Source: an uncultured Brachybacterium sp. (GTDB lineage Bacteria > Actinomycetota > Actinomycetes > Actinomycetales > Dermabacteraceae). From it: a DNA stretch of 64,000 nt. Below, one piece after another: positions 25,283 to 34,102 of this stretch (the stretch's first letter is position 1; each line of letters starts with the position of its first letter). The translations under genes were made by a program, and so were the position numbers. The stretch lies in NCBI RefSeq assembly GCF_947500705.1, contig NZ_CANMSY010000003.1, positions 248,001-312,000 on the forward strand, in the 5' to 3' direction. The notes below the pieces were generated by a model. It saw only the letters and a list, made by a program, of their open reading frames with translations. It did no database searches and was not told the origin of the DNA.

Positions 25283-26278
25283 ATGTCCACCTCGCTCACC
25301 CAGAAGCTCACCGCCACCGCTGCCTCGCCTGCGTCCGCTGGACGCGGGCGGGGGGCGGGGCGGCGCACGGACCCGGGCACGATCGCCCTCGGCTCCCGGC
25401 GTGCCCGGCCCGCCTATGTGGCGCTGGCACCGTACTTCCTGCTGTTCGCCATCTTCAGCGCGATCCCCATCGGGTTCACGATGTTCCTCGCCTTCACCGA
25501 CTGGCGCGGGATCGGCGACTGGAACCTGGTGGGCCTGACGAACTTCGGGTACCTGCTCGAGGATCCGCTGTTCTGGAAGGCTCTGAGCAATACGCTCATC
25601 CTCTGGGTGATGACGACGATCCCGTGCCTCACCCTCGCCACGCTGGTCGCCCTCGGGTTGAACTCCGCGGTGCGCTTCTCGACCGTCTACCGGGTCGCCT
25701 ACCTGGTCCCCAACATCACCTCGCTGGTGGCGATGGGCATCCTCTTCAGCTCGATCTTCTCCTCGAACTTCGGCATCGTGAACGCGCTGCTGAACTCCGT
25801 CGGGCTGGAGTCCGTGCGCTGGCTGCAATCGGAATGGGGGATCAAGGTCGCGATCTCCACCCTCTCCGCATGGAGCTTCGTGGGCTACAACGCGATGATC
25901 ATCCTGGCCGGCCTGCAGTCCGTGGAGAAGCAGGTCTATGAGGCCGCGCAGCTCGACGGGGCCGGTCCGGTGCGCACCTTCTTCTCCATCACCGTCCCCA
26001 TGCTGCGCCCGATCATCATGTTCATCACGATCATGTCGACCATCGGCTCGCTGCAGAGCTTCACCGAGGCGCAGGTGATGACCTCTTCCCAGGGTGGCGG
26101 TGCCTCGAGCGCCGGTGGGGTGGGCAACTCGGGCCTGACCCTGGTGCTGTACTTCTACTCGGTCGCCTTCCAGGAGAACCGCTACGGATACGGCGCCACG
26201 ATCGCCTGGGGAGTGATGGTCGTGGTCATCCTGTTCACGATCATCAACTGGGTCGCCACGAGGGAGCGTTCACGATGA
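25283..26278 (+). CDS. ABC sugar importer, permease subunit (MalF/UgpA type)
   Basis: A 331-residue inner-membrane protein. After a 40-residue basic cytoplasmic leader it has six hydrophobic segments starting with YVALAPYFLLFAIFSAIPIG. The ATPase-docking EAA loop is YEAAQLDGAGPVRTFFSITVPMLRP (the section around EAAQLDGAG is diagnostic). ATG 25283 lies two bases after the binding-protein stop; longer frames upstream are shadows of that gene. It pairs with the permease at 26275. Confidence 0.93.
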   Translation: MSTSLTQKLTATAASPASAGRGRGAGRRTDPGTIALGSRRARPAYVALAPYFLLFAIFSAIPIGFTMFLAFTDWRGIGDWNLVGLTNFGYLLEDPLFWKALSNTLILWVMTTIPCLTLATLVALGLNSAVRFSTVYRVAYLVPNITSLVAMGILFSSIFSSNFGIVNALLNSVGLESVRWLQSEWGIKVAISTLSAWSFVGYNAMIILAGLQSVEKQVYEAAQLDGAGPVRTFFSITVPMLRPIIMFITIMSTIGSLQSFTEAQVMTSSQGGGASSAGGVGNSGLTLVLYFYSVAFQENRYGYGATIAWGVMVVVILFTIINWVATRERSR

Positions 26279-27180
26279 CCACCACCTCTGCTCCGGAGTC
26301 CTCCCGCCTCACCAGCCCGGCGGCCGGCGTCACAGCCCGGCGCCGTCGGCGCCCACCCGTCCGGCGGAGCGTCGGCAGGCTTCTGCGCCATCTGCTGCTG
26401 GCAGCCGGCGCCCTGCTCTCGTTCTTCCCGTTCTACTGGATGTTCGTGCTGTCCACTCACCGTTCGGCGGCGATCTACGAATTCCCGCCGCCGCTGCTGC
26501 CGGGTGACCGCTTCCGGGAGAACTTCGAGTCGGTGATGAGCACGATCAACGTGTGGGCCGCCATGGCCAACACGCTCCTCGTCGCCGTGACGGTGACGTT
26601 CTTCGTGCTGCTCATCGACTCGCTCGCCGCCTTCGCCTTCGCCAAGTTCTCCTTCCCGGGCAAAAGAATCCTGTTCCTGGTGGTGATGCTGACCTTCCTG
26701 CTGCCTTCGCAGCTGGCCACCATCCCCCAGTTCCTGATGATGACCGAGCTGGGCTGGGTGGGTGAGCTCAAGGCCGTCATCGTGCCGTCGCTGGCCGGAG
26801 CCTTCGGCGTGTTCTGGCTGCGGCAGTTCTTCCAGAACTCGGTGCGCACCGAGCTGATCGAAGCCGCGACGATCGACGGCTGCGGCTTCTTCCGTCAGTA
26901 CCTCCACGTCGCGCTGCCCTCGGCGCGCCCTGCTCTCGCGTTCCTGGGAATCTTCACGTTCATCGGCTCCTGGAACGACTTCATGTGGCCCCTGATCGTG
27001 CTCAACGACCCTTCCCGCCTGACTCTGCAGGTGGCCCTGTCCCAGCTGCAGACCACCCACGGCACTGATTACGGCATGCTCATGATGAGCGCGCTGATCG
27101 CCGTGGTACCGCTGATCATCGTGTTCATCATCGGTGCCAAGCAGTTCATCGACGGGATCACCGAGGGGGCGTTGAAGTAG
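26275..27180 (+). CDS. ABC sugar importer, permease subunit (MalG/UgpE type)
   Basis: A 301-residue inner-membrane protein with six hydrophobic segments and the EAA loop IEAATIDGCGFFRQYLHVALP. The first segment, LLLAAGALLSFFPFYWMF, and the SWNDFMWPLIVL motif late in the protein are standard for MalG-like subunits. It overlaps the partner permease by 4 nt (ATGA). No ATP-binding subunit is encoded in the locus, so an MsmK/UgpC-like ATPase from elsewhere must energise it. Confidence 0.93.
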   Translation: MTTTSAPESSRLTSPAAGVTARRRRRPPVRRSVGRLLRHLLLAAGALLSFFPFYWMFVLSTHRSAAIYEFPPPLLPGDRFRENFESVMSTINVWAAMANTLLVAVTVTFFVLLIDSLAAFAFAKFSFPGKRILFLVVMLTFLLPSQLATIPQFLMMTELGWVGELKAVIVPSLAGAFGVFWLRQFFQNSVRTELIEAATIDGCGFFRQYLHVALPSARPALAFLGIFTFIGSWNDFMWPLIVLNDPSRLTLQVALSQLQTTHGTDYGMLMMSALIAVVPLIIVFIIGAKQFIDGITEGALK

Positions 27181-27290
27181 CAGGCGCTGCAGGACACCGC
27201 AGCAGCGGGCGCGGCAGGGCACAGCACCGACCGCCTCGACGACTCCCCCTTCACCCCTCACCTCTCACCTCTCAGCTTGGAGCTCACTCG

Positions 27291-27935
27291 ATGACCGCCC
27301 TGCCCCAGCACATCGGCGCCGTGCTGTTCGACATGGACAACACGCTGGTGTCTTCCGAGCACGCATGGTCCGCCGCCACTGATGACCTCTGGCAGAACGC
27401 CGGCCCCGCGCAACGCGGCGCCGATGTGCTGGGCGGGAGCACCGCGGACATCATCGACGAGTTCATGGACGCCCACCCGGGTGCGGACCCCGCCGCGGCG
27501 GAGCAGCGATTCATGGAACTCCTGCACGTGCGCCTGACAGAAGGAGTGATGACGATGCCGGGCGCCACCGAGCTCCTGGGGCGCCTGGCACTGACGGTGC
27601 CGCTGGCGATCGCCTCGAACTCCCCCAGCATCATCGTGTCGGACATGGTGACGAGGATGGGATGGGATGACGTGTTCACCATTGCGGTCGGGACCGATGA
27701 CGTAGCCCGCGGCAAACCTGCACCGGACCTCTATCTGGCAGCCGCCCGCGGCTGCGGTGTCGAGCCGGAGACGTGCGTCGTGGTGGAGGACTCCCCCGTC
27801 GGCGCCGCCGCCGGGAAGGCCGCAGGAGCATTCGTGCTCACCGTCGGTGCTGCCGGGGCAGGACATGGCGATGCCCACGCGGCCTCTCTCACCGACCCCC
27901 TGGTCCTCGCCTGGGAACCGGGGCAGCTGCCATGA
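27291..27935 (+). CDS. HAD-family hydrolase (beta-phosphoglucomutase/phosphatase-like)
   Basis: A 214-residue haloacid-dehalogenase-superfamily protein. Motif I is LFDMDNTLVSS (nucleophile and acid Asp), motif II is IASNS, motif III has the Lys in RGKPAPDLYL and motif IV is VVVEDSPVGAAAG. It resembles sugar-phosphate phosphatases and mutases and may act on a phosphosugar made by the PfkB kinase; this is inferred. A 110-bp gap with short ACCTCTC repeats separates it from the permease gene, and its stop overlaps the GH20 start (ATGA). Confidence 0.88.
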   Translation: MTALPQHIGAVLFDMDNTLVSSEHAWSAATDDLWQNAGPAQRGADVLGGSTADIIDEFMDAHPGADPAAAEQRFMELLHVRLTEGVMTMPGATELLGRLALTVPLAIASNSPSIIVSDMVTRMGWDDVFTIAVGTDDVARGKPAPDLYLAAARGCGVEPETCVVVEDSPVGAAAGKAAGAFVLTVGAAGAGHGDAHAASLTDPLVLAWEPGQLP

Positions 27936-29497
27936 CGGTGGTGCCCACGCCGCGTTCGTGGCAGCGCCGAGGCGGGGACCTGCTGCTGGGCCCCGTCGTG
28001 GCGGTATTCGGCGGCGGTGACGCGGCGGGCGTGCTAGCCGAGCACCTCCGCCGATCGGCGGGGGTGAGGTTCCGCGACGTGGCCGTTCCGTCGGAGGCCG
28101 ACGTGTCCTTCGCCATCGACGAGACACTCGGCGCGGAGGCCTACCGGCTCGACATCGATGAGCGCGTCAACATCGTGTCCGGCGATTCCCGTGGGGCTGG
28201 TTGGGCCGTGCAGACCCTGCTGCAGCTCCTACCGCCCGAGGTCTACGGACCCGGCCCCATGGAGCCGGCACACCTGCGGCTTCCGCGCACAATGATCGAG
28301 GACGCGCCGCGGTACTCCTGGCGCGGTTCGATGCTCGACGTGGCACGCCACTTCCTGCCCATGGAATATGTGCTGAAGCACCTCGACACCATGGCCATGC
28401 ACAAGCTGAACGTCCTGCACCTGCACCTCACCGACGACCAGGGCTGGCGCCTGCCGGTGGCCTCGTTCCCGCTGCTGACCGAAGTGGGCGGCTGGCGGCC
28501 CGGCACCCTGCCGGGACACCAGCCCCCGCCCGACGAGAACGACTGCGATGACGTCGCGCATCACGACGGGCGGCCCCACGGCGGCTCGTACACGGTGGCC
28601 GAGATCGGGACGCTGATGGCCAAGGCCACCCGACTGGGCATCACCGTGGTGCCCGAGATCGACATGCCGGGCCACATGGAGGCCGCCATCGCGGCATATC
28701 CATGGCTCGGCGCCTGCGACCACGTGTCTCACCCTCGCACCTGCTGGGGAGTCTCCGAGCACGTGCTGCAGCTCAGCAGGAGGACCGTGGATTTCTGCAC
28801 CACGGTGCTGGACGAGGCCATGGACCTGTTCCCCGGATCACCCCTCCACGTCGGCGGGGACGAATGCCCGGACCGCGAGTGGCTGACCGACCCCATCTCG
28901 CGCGCCACGATGGCGTCCATCGGCGCCACCACCGGGAAAGCGGCGCAGGCATGGTTCGAGAACCTCATCTGCCAGCACGTCCTGGACGCCGGCCGCAGGG
29001 TCATCGCATGGGACGAAGTCCTCGACGGCGGAGCCCCGGAGGGCACCACCATCATGGTGTGGCGTGAAGCGCAGGCCATCTCCCGCGCAGCGGCGATGGG
29101 CCACGAAGTCATCGCCGCCCCCGCCGAGTTCACCTACCTGGACCACCACCAGGGCACCCCCGGCCATCCGTTGTCGATCGGCGGGCCCCTGACATTGCAG
29201 AAGGTGGGGCAGCTGCATACCGTTCTCGACGTCCCTGCCAGCAGCAGGGTGCTGGGCGGCCAGTTCCAGCTATGGAGCGAGTACATCCGCACCCCGGCAC
29301 GCGCGGAATACTTCGCCTGGCCCCGCGGGGCCAGCGTGGCCCAGCAGCTGTGGTCCGGCACGCCCGGCGGGCTCGACTCCCTCGAAGGGTTCGGACACCA
29401 CCTGCGCCGACTCACCGCCGCCGACATCAACTGGTGCCGCTCGCACCCTGACACCACCAGCAGCACCCGAGGAGCGTTCGATGCGCACAATCACTAA
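27932..29497 (+). CDS. GH20 beta-N-acetylhexosaminidase
   Basis: A 521-residue family 20 enzyme removing terminal beta-GlcNAc/GalNAc. The N-terminal GH20b-like domain is followed by the barrel with RGSMLDVARHF, KLNVLHLHLTDDQGWR, VPEIDMPGHMEAA and the catalytic Asp310-Glu311 pair in LHVGGDEC. Substrate-assisted catalysis through the 2-acetamido group is the family mechanism. No signal peptide, so it works on imported glycans. It starts inside the HAD stop (ATGA) and overlaps the GH125 gene by 17 nt. Confidence 0.95.
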   Translation: MTVVPTPRSWQRRGGDLLLGPVVAVFGGGDAAGVLAEHLRRSAGVRFRDVAVPSEADVSFAIDETLGAEAYRLDIDERVNIVSGDSRGAGWAVQTLLQLLPPEVYGPGPMEPAHLRLPRTMIEDAPRYSWRGSMLDVARHFLPMEYVLKHLDTMAMHKLNVLHLHLTDDQGWRLPVASFPLLTEVGGWRPGTLPGHQPPPDENDCDDVAHHDGRPHGGSYTVAEIGTLMAKATRLGITVVPEIDMPGHMEAAIAAYPWLGACDHVSHPRTCWGVSEHVLQLSRRTVDFCTTVLDEAMDLFPGSPLHVGGDECPDREWLTDPISRATMASIGATTGKAAQAWFENLICQHVLDAGRRVIAWDEVLDGGAPEGTTIMVWREAQAISRAAAMGHEVIAAPAEFTYLDHHQGTPGHPLSIGGPLTLQKVGQLHTVLDVPASSRVLGGQFQLWSEYIRTPARAEYFAWPRGASVAQQLWSGTPGGLDSLEGFGHHLRRLTAADINWCRSHPDTTSSTRGAFDAHNH

Positions 29498-30740
29498 CCC
29501 CGCATCCGCCGGCGTCACCGAGGCCATCGCGCACTGGTCCTCGAGGATCGAGGCCCGCACCGGCCCTCGCGCCGCCGAGATGTTCACCGGCATGATGCTG
29601 GATACGTGGAGCACCACCATGTCGCGCGATGGCGAGGGCACGTTCGTGATCACCGGCGACATCCCCGCCATGTGGCTGCGCGATTCCTCGGCGCAGGTGC
29701 TGCCGTTCCTGCACCTGGTGCACGTCCCCGAGGTGGTGGACGTGCTGCAGGGCCTCGTGCGCGAGCAGTGGCGCTGCATCGCCCTGGACCCGTACGCCAA
29801 TGCGTTCAACGCCTGCGACACGGGCGCCCATTTCGACCCCGAGGACCTCGATCTGCACCCGGGCGTATGGGAGCGGAAGTATGAGATCGACTCGCTCGCC
29901 TTTCCCGTGCAGCTGGCGCATCAGCTGTGGCGCGCCACCGGCGACGCCTCGCACCTGGGTGAGGCCGTCCACACGGGATGCCGGACCATCGTGGATCTGT
30001 GGCGGCTCGAGCAGCACCACGACGAGCGATCCCCCTACCGGCACGTGCGCCCCACCGAGCCGCAGGACACGCTGCCCCGGGACGGCCGCGGCGCCCCCGT
30101 GGCGGTGACCGGCATGACCTGGAGCGGGTTCCGCCCCTCCGACGACGCCTGCACCTTCGGCTACAACATCCCCGCACAGCTCATGGCCACCATGGCGCTG
30201 CGCATGATCGGAGAGTTCGCCGAGCTCTGGGACGACGCCGCCCTGCGCACCGACTCCGAGTCCCTGGCGCGCGACATCACCGCTGGCGTCGAGGAGCACG
30301 GCATGGTGGGTGGCCGGTTCGCCTATGAGGTCGACGGCCTCGGACACCAGCTGTGCATGGACGACGCGAACATGCCGTCGCTGCTGTCCCTCCCGCTGAC
30401 CAGTGACATCGCCGCCACCGACCCTCGCTACCTCGCTACTCGCGCCTGGGTGCTCGGACCGGAGAACCCGTTCCACTTCACCGGCCGCCACGCCTCCGGC
30501 GTCGGCAGCCCCCACACCCCTGAGGGCTACGTCTGGCACATCGCGCTGGCCGTGCAGGGGCTGACGGGGACGCCGGAGGAGGCGGTCTCCTGCCTTGAGT
30601 CCCTCCTCGCCACCGATGCGGGCACCGGTCGGATGCACGAGGGGTTCGACCCCGATGACCCCGCCACGTTCACCCGGGAGTGGTTCAGCTGGGCGAACTC
30701 CATGGCCTGCGCATTGATGATGAGGATCGCAGCAGCCTGA
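29481..30740 (+). CDS. GH125 exo-alpha-1,6-mannosidase
   Basis: A 419-residue (alpha/alpha)6-barrel enzyme of family 125 (formerly DUF1237). Family marks are GDIPAMWLRDSSAQ, CIALDPYANAFN, KYEIDSLAFPVQLA, TWSGFRPSDDACTFGYNIPA, DDANMPSLLSLP and SPHTPEGYVWHIALAVQG. GH125 enzymes cleave non-reducing-end alpha-1,6-mannose, for example from N-glycan cores. Together with GH38 (opposite arm) and GH20 this covers alpha-mannose and GlcNAc trimming of high-mannose glycans. It is the last gene of the rightward operon; no signal peptide. Confidence 0.94.
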   Translation: MRTITNPASAGVTEAIAHWSSRIEARTGPRAAEMFTGMMLDTWSTTMSRDGEGTFVITGDIPAMWLRDSSAQVLPFLHLVHVPEVVDVLQGLVREQWRCIALDPYANAFNACDTGAHFDPEDLDLHPGVWERKYEIDSLAFPVQLAHQLWRATGDASHLGEAVHTGCRTIVDLWRLEQHHDERSPYRHVRPTEPQDTLPRDGRGAPVAVTGMTWSGFRPSDDACTFGYNIPAQLMATMALRMIGEFAELWDDAALRTDSESLARDITAGVEEHGMVGGRFAYEVDGLGHQLCMDDANMPSLLSLPLTSDIAATDPRYLATRAWVLGPENPFHFTGRHASGVGSPHTPEGYVWHIALAVQGLTGTPEEAVSCLESLLATDAGTGRMHEGFDPDDPATFTREWFSWANSMACALMMRIAAA

Positions 30741-31085
30741 TCCTGGCCCCCTCCGTCACCGAGCAAGCCGAGCAAAACGACGGGGTCGGTCTCCGTCACC
30801 GAGATCGACCTTCGGAACCCTATGCGAGGGTGAAGCTGTACCGAACGTCGATCTCGATGAACGGCTGGCGGCCCAGAACCGCCAGGGGCCGGCAGCGGGG
30901 CCGGTTCCGCGGGCGGGGGCTGAGTACGCGCCCGGCGAATCCTCGGGCGATATCCAGTGGCTCGCGATAACCTTTCGGCACGCCCAGGACGAGGCGCTCG
31001 CACGGTGCCGGGAGCGATCGCAGGATTGCACCGCCGGTCCGTGCCGGGTCTCTCGTTTCCGCCTCGGGGAGGACAGCCGGAACCA
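30741..31085. other. Intergenic region with inverted repeat
   Basis: 345 bp without a recognisable gene. A 13-bp direct repeat CTCCGTCACCGAG occurs at 30751 and 30791. The second copy runs into an imperfect inverted repeat whose 20-bp arms are 30796-30815 and 30841-30860 (18 of 20 positions pair, 25-nt loop, centre around GAGATCGACC/GTCGATCTC). It may end transcription of the glycan operon. GATAAC at 30966-30971 is a possible -10 box for the downstream pair. Confidence 0.5.
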
Positions 31086-32069
31086 GTGAGCGAAGAACGC
31101 GATCCGTCGGCCGAACGGCCGAGCAGTGGGACGACGAGCAGTGGAACGAACAGCGGGAACAGCCGGTTCCCTGACCCGTTCGCGCCCGCTTCCGGCCACC
31201 GTGACCCCCACCGGGCCGCAGACCGCGCCGCCGACGAGACGCTCGCCTTCGCGCCCGGCGACCAGGACCTGCCGTGGAAGGCCACCGCGGAGCGCCGTGA
31301 CCTCTGGGGTCCGATCGAGCAGCCCCTCGAGGGGAAGGTCCACTCCCCCGCCTCGAAGGCCGTCGGGCGGCCCCGCCGCTCTCCTTTGGTGCGCTTCGGC
31401 GCCCCGCTGCTGCTGGGCGGCCTCGCCGCGATCGCGACGGTGGTGCTGGGGCTCGGCACCGCCGTGGCCGGCCCGTTGCTGGTGCTCGCCGCGGCCGCCG
31501 GCATCGGCGTGGTGACCCTCGGCGGCAGCGCCCTGGTGCTGAACGCCCCGCGCCGCAGCGCCGACGAACGCCCGGTGCTGGACGCCTCGGTCAACGGCAG
31601 CACCCGCACCGTGCTCGAGCGGATCCTGGCGGCGGACGCCGAGACCCGTGAGCGCAGCGCCCGGCTCCGACCCCGCGCGACCGTCCCCGGCGCCGCCCAG
31701 GTGCTGGATGACGTGGACTCCCTGGTCAGAAGGATCGATGCGCTGGTCGGCTCCGAGCAGCTGCAGGCGCTGCGCCCGTCGGCCGCGGAGGTGACCATGC
31801 TCGAGGGGATCGCCTGCCGTTACGTGCCCGAGCTGGTCGCGGCCGCCGGGGACACCCTCGGCTTCCTGCAGACCTTCGCCGGGTCCGCCCGGCAGGAAGC
31901 GCTCGATAACCTCGAGAGCATCGACCAGCAGCTCGCTGTGCTGGCCGAGGGGGTCGAGCAGATCGAGAGCGACATCGTCGGCGGAGTCTCCCGCTCCCTC
32001 GAAGTGCACTCCGAGTTCCTGCGCACCCGCTTCGCCGACCAGCACCTGAACCCGATCATCGACGTCTGA
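31086..32069 (+). CDS. XpaC-like (5-bromo-4-chloroindolyl phosphate hydrolysis) family protein
   Basis: A protein of 327 residues when started at the GTG of 31086. It has a long polar N-terminal region, two adjacent hydrophobic segments (FGAPLLLGGLAAIATVVLG and PLLVLAAAAGIGVVTLGG, about residues 100-140) and a helical C-terminal domain with VDSLVRRIDALV. Such proteins are nearly always paired with TelA, as here with a 94-bp gap. The pair is linked to anion/envelope stress tolerance in other bacteria, but the biochemical role is unknown. The N-terminus is uncertain because the frame stays open upstream. Confidence 0.75.
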   Translation: MSEERDPSAERPSSGTTSSGTNSGNSRFPDPFAPASGHRDPHRAADRAADETLAFAPGDQDLPWKATAERRDLWGPIEQPLEGKVHSPASKAVGRPRRSPLVRFGAPLLLGGLAAIATVVLGLGTAVAGPLLVLAAAAGIGVVTLGGSALVLNAPRRSADERPVLDASVNGSTRTVLERILAADAETRERSARLRPRATVPGAAQVLDDVDSLVRRIDALVGSEQLQALRPSAAEVTMLEGIACRYVPELVAAAGDTLGFLQTFAGSARQEALDNLESIDQQLAVLAEGVEQIESDIVGGVSRSLEVHSEFLRTRFADQHLNPIIDV

Positions 32070-32163
32070 CCCACTCATCCGATACCCCGTGCCCGGACCG
32101 ACACAGCCCAGAACTGACCGTCCCCGCACCGACTCCACCCACCGCACCGCCCAGGAGGCACCG

Positions 32164-33387
32164 ATGGACAAGCTGCAGCCGCCCACCCCCGCCGAAGAGA
32201 TCACGCCCGCCGAGCCGATCGAGCAGATCAGCGATGACGACGCGGTCTCGGTGCTGCCCGATCTGCCCCAGGAGAAGGCGCAGGAGCTCGAGCAGCGGGC
32301 CGACGCCTGGGTGGATCAGGTCGCAGGGCTGAACCCGCACTCGCAGGAGTTCACCGCGCAGGTCAACGCGCTCGGCGCGGTGGCGAGGCGGACCTTCGAG
32401 CGCACCAGCCAGACCTCCTCCCGCTTCATGCAGCAGTCGCTGCGGGAGTCGAAGGAGAAGGGAAATGCGCAGGAGTCGGTCGCGAAGTCGCTCTCCGAGC
32501 TGCGCACCACCATGGAGGACCTGGCCCCGAAAGACGAGACCTTCGCGGAGAAGGCACTCTCCTTCCTGCCCGGCCGCAACGTCGCCAAGCGCTACTTCCG
32601 CAACTTCGAGTCGAACCAGGACCAGCTCGATCAGGTGCTCGGCGCCCTCTCCCGCGGCCAGGAGATGCTGCTGAAGGACAATGCCGAGCTCTCCGTGGAG
32701 CGTCGGGCGCTCTGGGAGGATCTCGCCGCGCTGCAGAAGGCCGCCTACCTGCTGAGCCTGCTGGATGATCGGACGGTGCGCCGGGCCGAGCAGACCCGCG
32801 CCGAGGGCAAGGCCGCCGAGGCCGCCGCGCTCGAGAAGGATGTGCTGTTCGCCGTGCGCCAGCGCCGCCAGGACGTGGCCACGCAGATCGCCGTCACCGT
32901 GCAGGCCTACCTGTCGATGGGCCTGATCGAGGACAACAACACCAAGCTTCAGCAGGGGGTGGAGCGGGCCCGCACCACCACTGTCACGGCGCTGCGCACC
33001 GCGGTGATCACCGCCCAGGCGCTCGAGAACCAGAAGATCGTGCTGGACCAGATCGACGCGGTCAACCGCACCACCGACAGCCTCATCTCCCGCACCTCGC
33101 AGATGCTCGCGGACAACTCCGTGAAGATCCAGGAGCAGGCCGCGACCTCGGGCGTCTCCCCCGAGACCCTCCAGAAGGCCTTCGACAACCTGTTCACCAC
33201 GATGGACGGGATCGACGCCTTCCGCACCAAGGCCAACGAGAACTTCCTGGCCACGGTGAACAGCCTCGAGCAGCAGGTGCAGCGTTCCCAGCCGTACCTC
33301 GAGCGGATGCAGAAGGAGCAGCCCGAGCACGCGGAGATCGAGAGCGCGAGCGCGATGGATCTGCTGGAGATCGAGGACCGGAGCTGA
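32164..33387 (+). CDS. TelA-family toxic anion resistance protein
   Basis: A 407-residue, mostly alpha-helical cytoplasmic protein of the TelA/KlaA family, associated with tellurite and other envelope stresses; the mechanism is not established. Recognisable pieces are FNP-like FLPGRNVAKRYFRNFES, LDQVLGALSRGQEMLLKDN, QIAVTVQAYLSMGLIEDNN and a C-terminal coiled coil ending LLEIEDRS. ATG 32164 follows AGGAGG. It forms a transcription unit with the XpaC-like gene and appears to be a core gene pair between two catabolic loci. Confidence 0.9.
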   Translation: MDKLQPPTPAEEITPAEPIEQISDDDAVSVLPDLPQEKAQELEQRADAWVDQVAGLNPHSQEFTAQVNALGAVARRTFERTSQTSSRFMQQSLRESKEKGNAQESVAKSLSELRTTMEDLAPKDETFAEKALSFLPGRNVAKRYFRNFESNQDQLDQVLGALSRGQEMLLKDNAELSVERRALWEDLAALQKAAYLLSLLDDRTVRRAEQTRAEGKAAEAAALEKDVLFAVRQRRQDVATQIAVTVQAYLSMGLIEDNNTKLQQGVERARTTTVTALRTAVITAQALENQKIVLDQIDAVNRTTDSLISRTSQMLADNSVKIQEQAATSGVSPETLQKAFDNLFTTMDGIDAFRTKANENFLATVNSLEQQVQRSQPYLERMQKEQPEHAEIESASAMDLLEIEDRS

Positions 33388-34102
33388 GACCAGGCCCGGC
33401 CGCGCAGGCCCGGCACTGAGCGCTGCGCATCGCGGCCGACGGGAGCACGGTATCGACGACCGTGGCTTCCGAGGGTCGACGGGGGCTCCTCCAGGGGTGC
33501 GCCCGAAATCGTGGAGCGCTGACGAACTCTGCGGCGACGCCGAGCTGCTCACGCCCGTCGGCCTCCTTGCAGGAACCGACGGAGCAGGGACTGCTGTCCT
33601 TCGCGGTTTCCACGGTCACCGGGTTCCCGGCCTGCCGCACTCTCGACGCGCGACGGGCGCTGCCTGATCCTGAACCTCAGTTACATAGGATGTATCGCGG
33701 TCGCCAGAAGACAGTCCTCCGATGTATTAGGGCATGAGGCCTCGGAGTTCGTGCCGCGAGACAATCAGCCGAGCGCCCTGCACCCCGTTATGAAGAGCGC
33801 TCTTCCCGCTCCCACGGATGACGCCGGCGCCCCCTCCCGTGACGCCCCGCATCTCAGCAGGTCACCGAGCTTACCGCCGCGACCTGCAAAGAAGTTCGGT
33901 CAGTCAGCTCATACCTCCTTGAACCCGGCAGTCGCATCCAAGCGATCAGGCACCGGCCCGCCCCACCTCTCCGCGGAGTCGCTCTTGCCGGCGCGATACC
34001 CGCCTGCCGCCCACCGGGCGCGGGTTCACTTGACAGACATAGGATCATCGTTCAGTCTTTGCCTAGCCCTCACTGCTGAGGAGACAGGAAGGACGACCCT
34101 CT
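33388..34102. promoter_or_regulatory. Long intergenic region upstream of the LplC/LplB importer
   Basis: 715 bp without a convincing gene. It contains ACATAGGATGT (33683-33693) and TCCTCCGATGT (33715-33725), which resemble the fucose-regulon box, and a perfect 14-bp palindrome GAAGAGCGCTCTTC (33792-33805). Near the permease gene is TTGACA (34030-34035) followed at once by a further box, ACATAGGATCA (34037-34047), in the spacer of a presumed promoter. The -10 region is weak (CAGTCT at 34053). Confidence 0.55.

Noticed and set aside
33194-33737. Small ORFs on both strands after telA
   Set aside because: No family features, atypical composition, and overlap with telA or with operator-like sequence.
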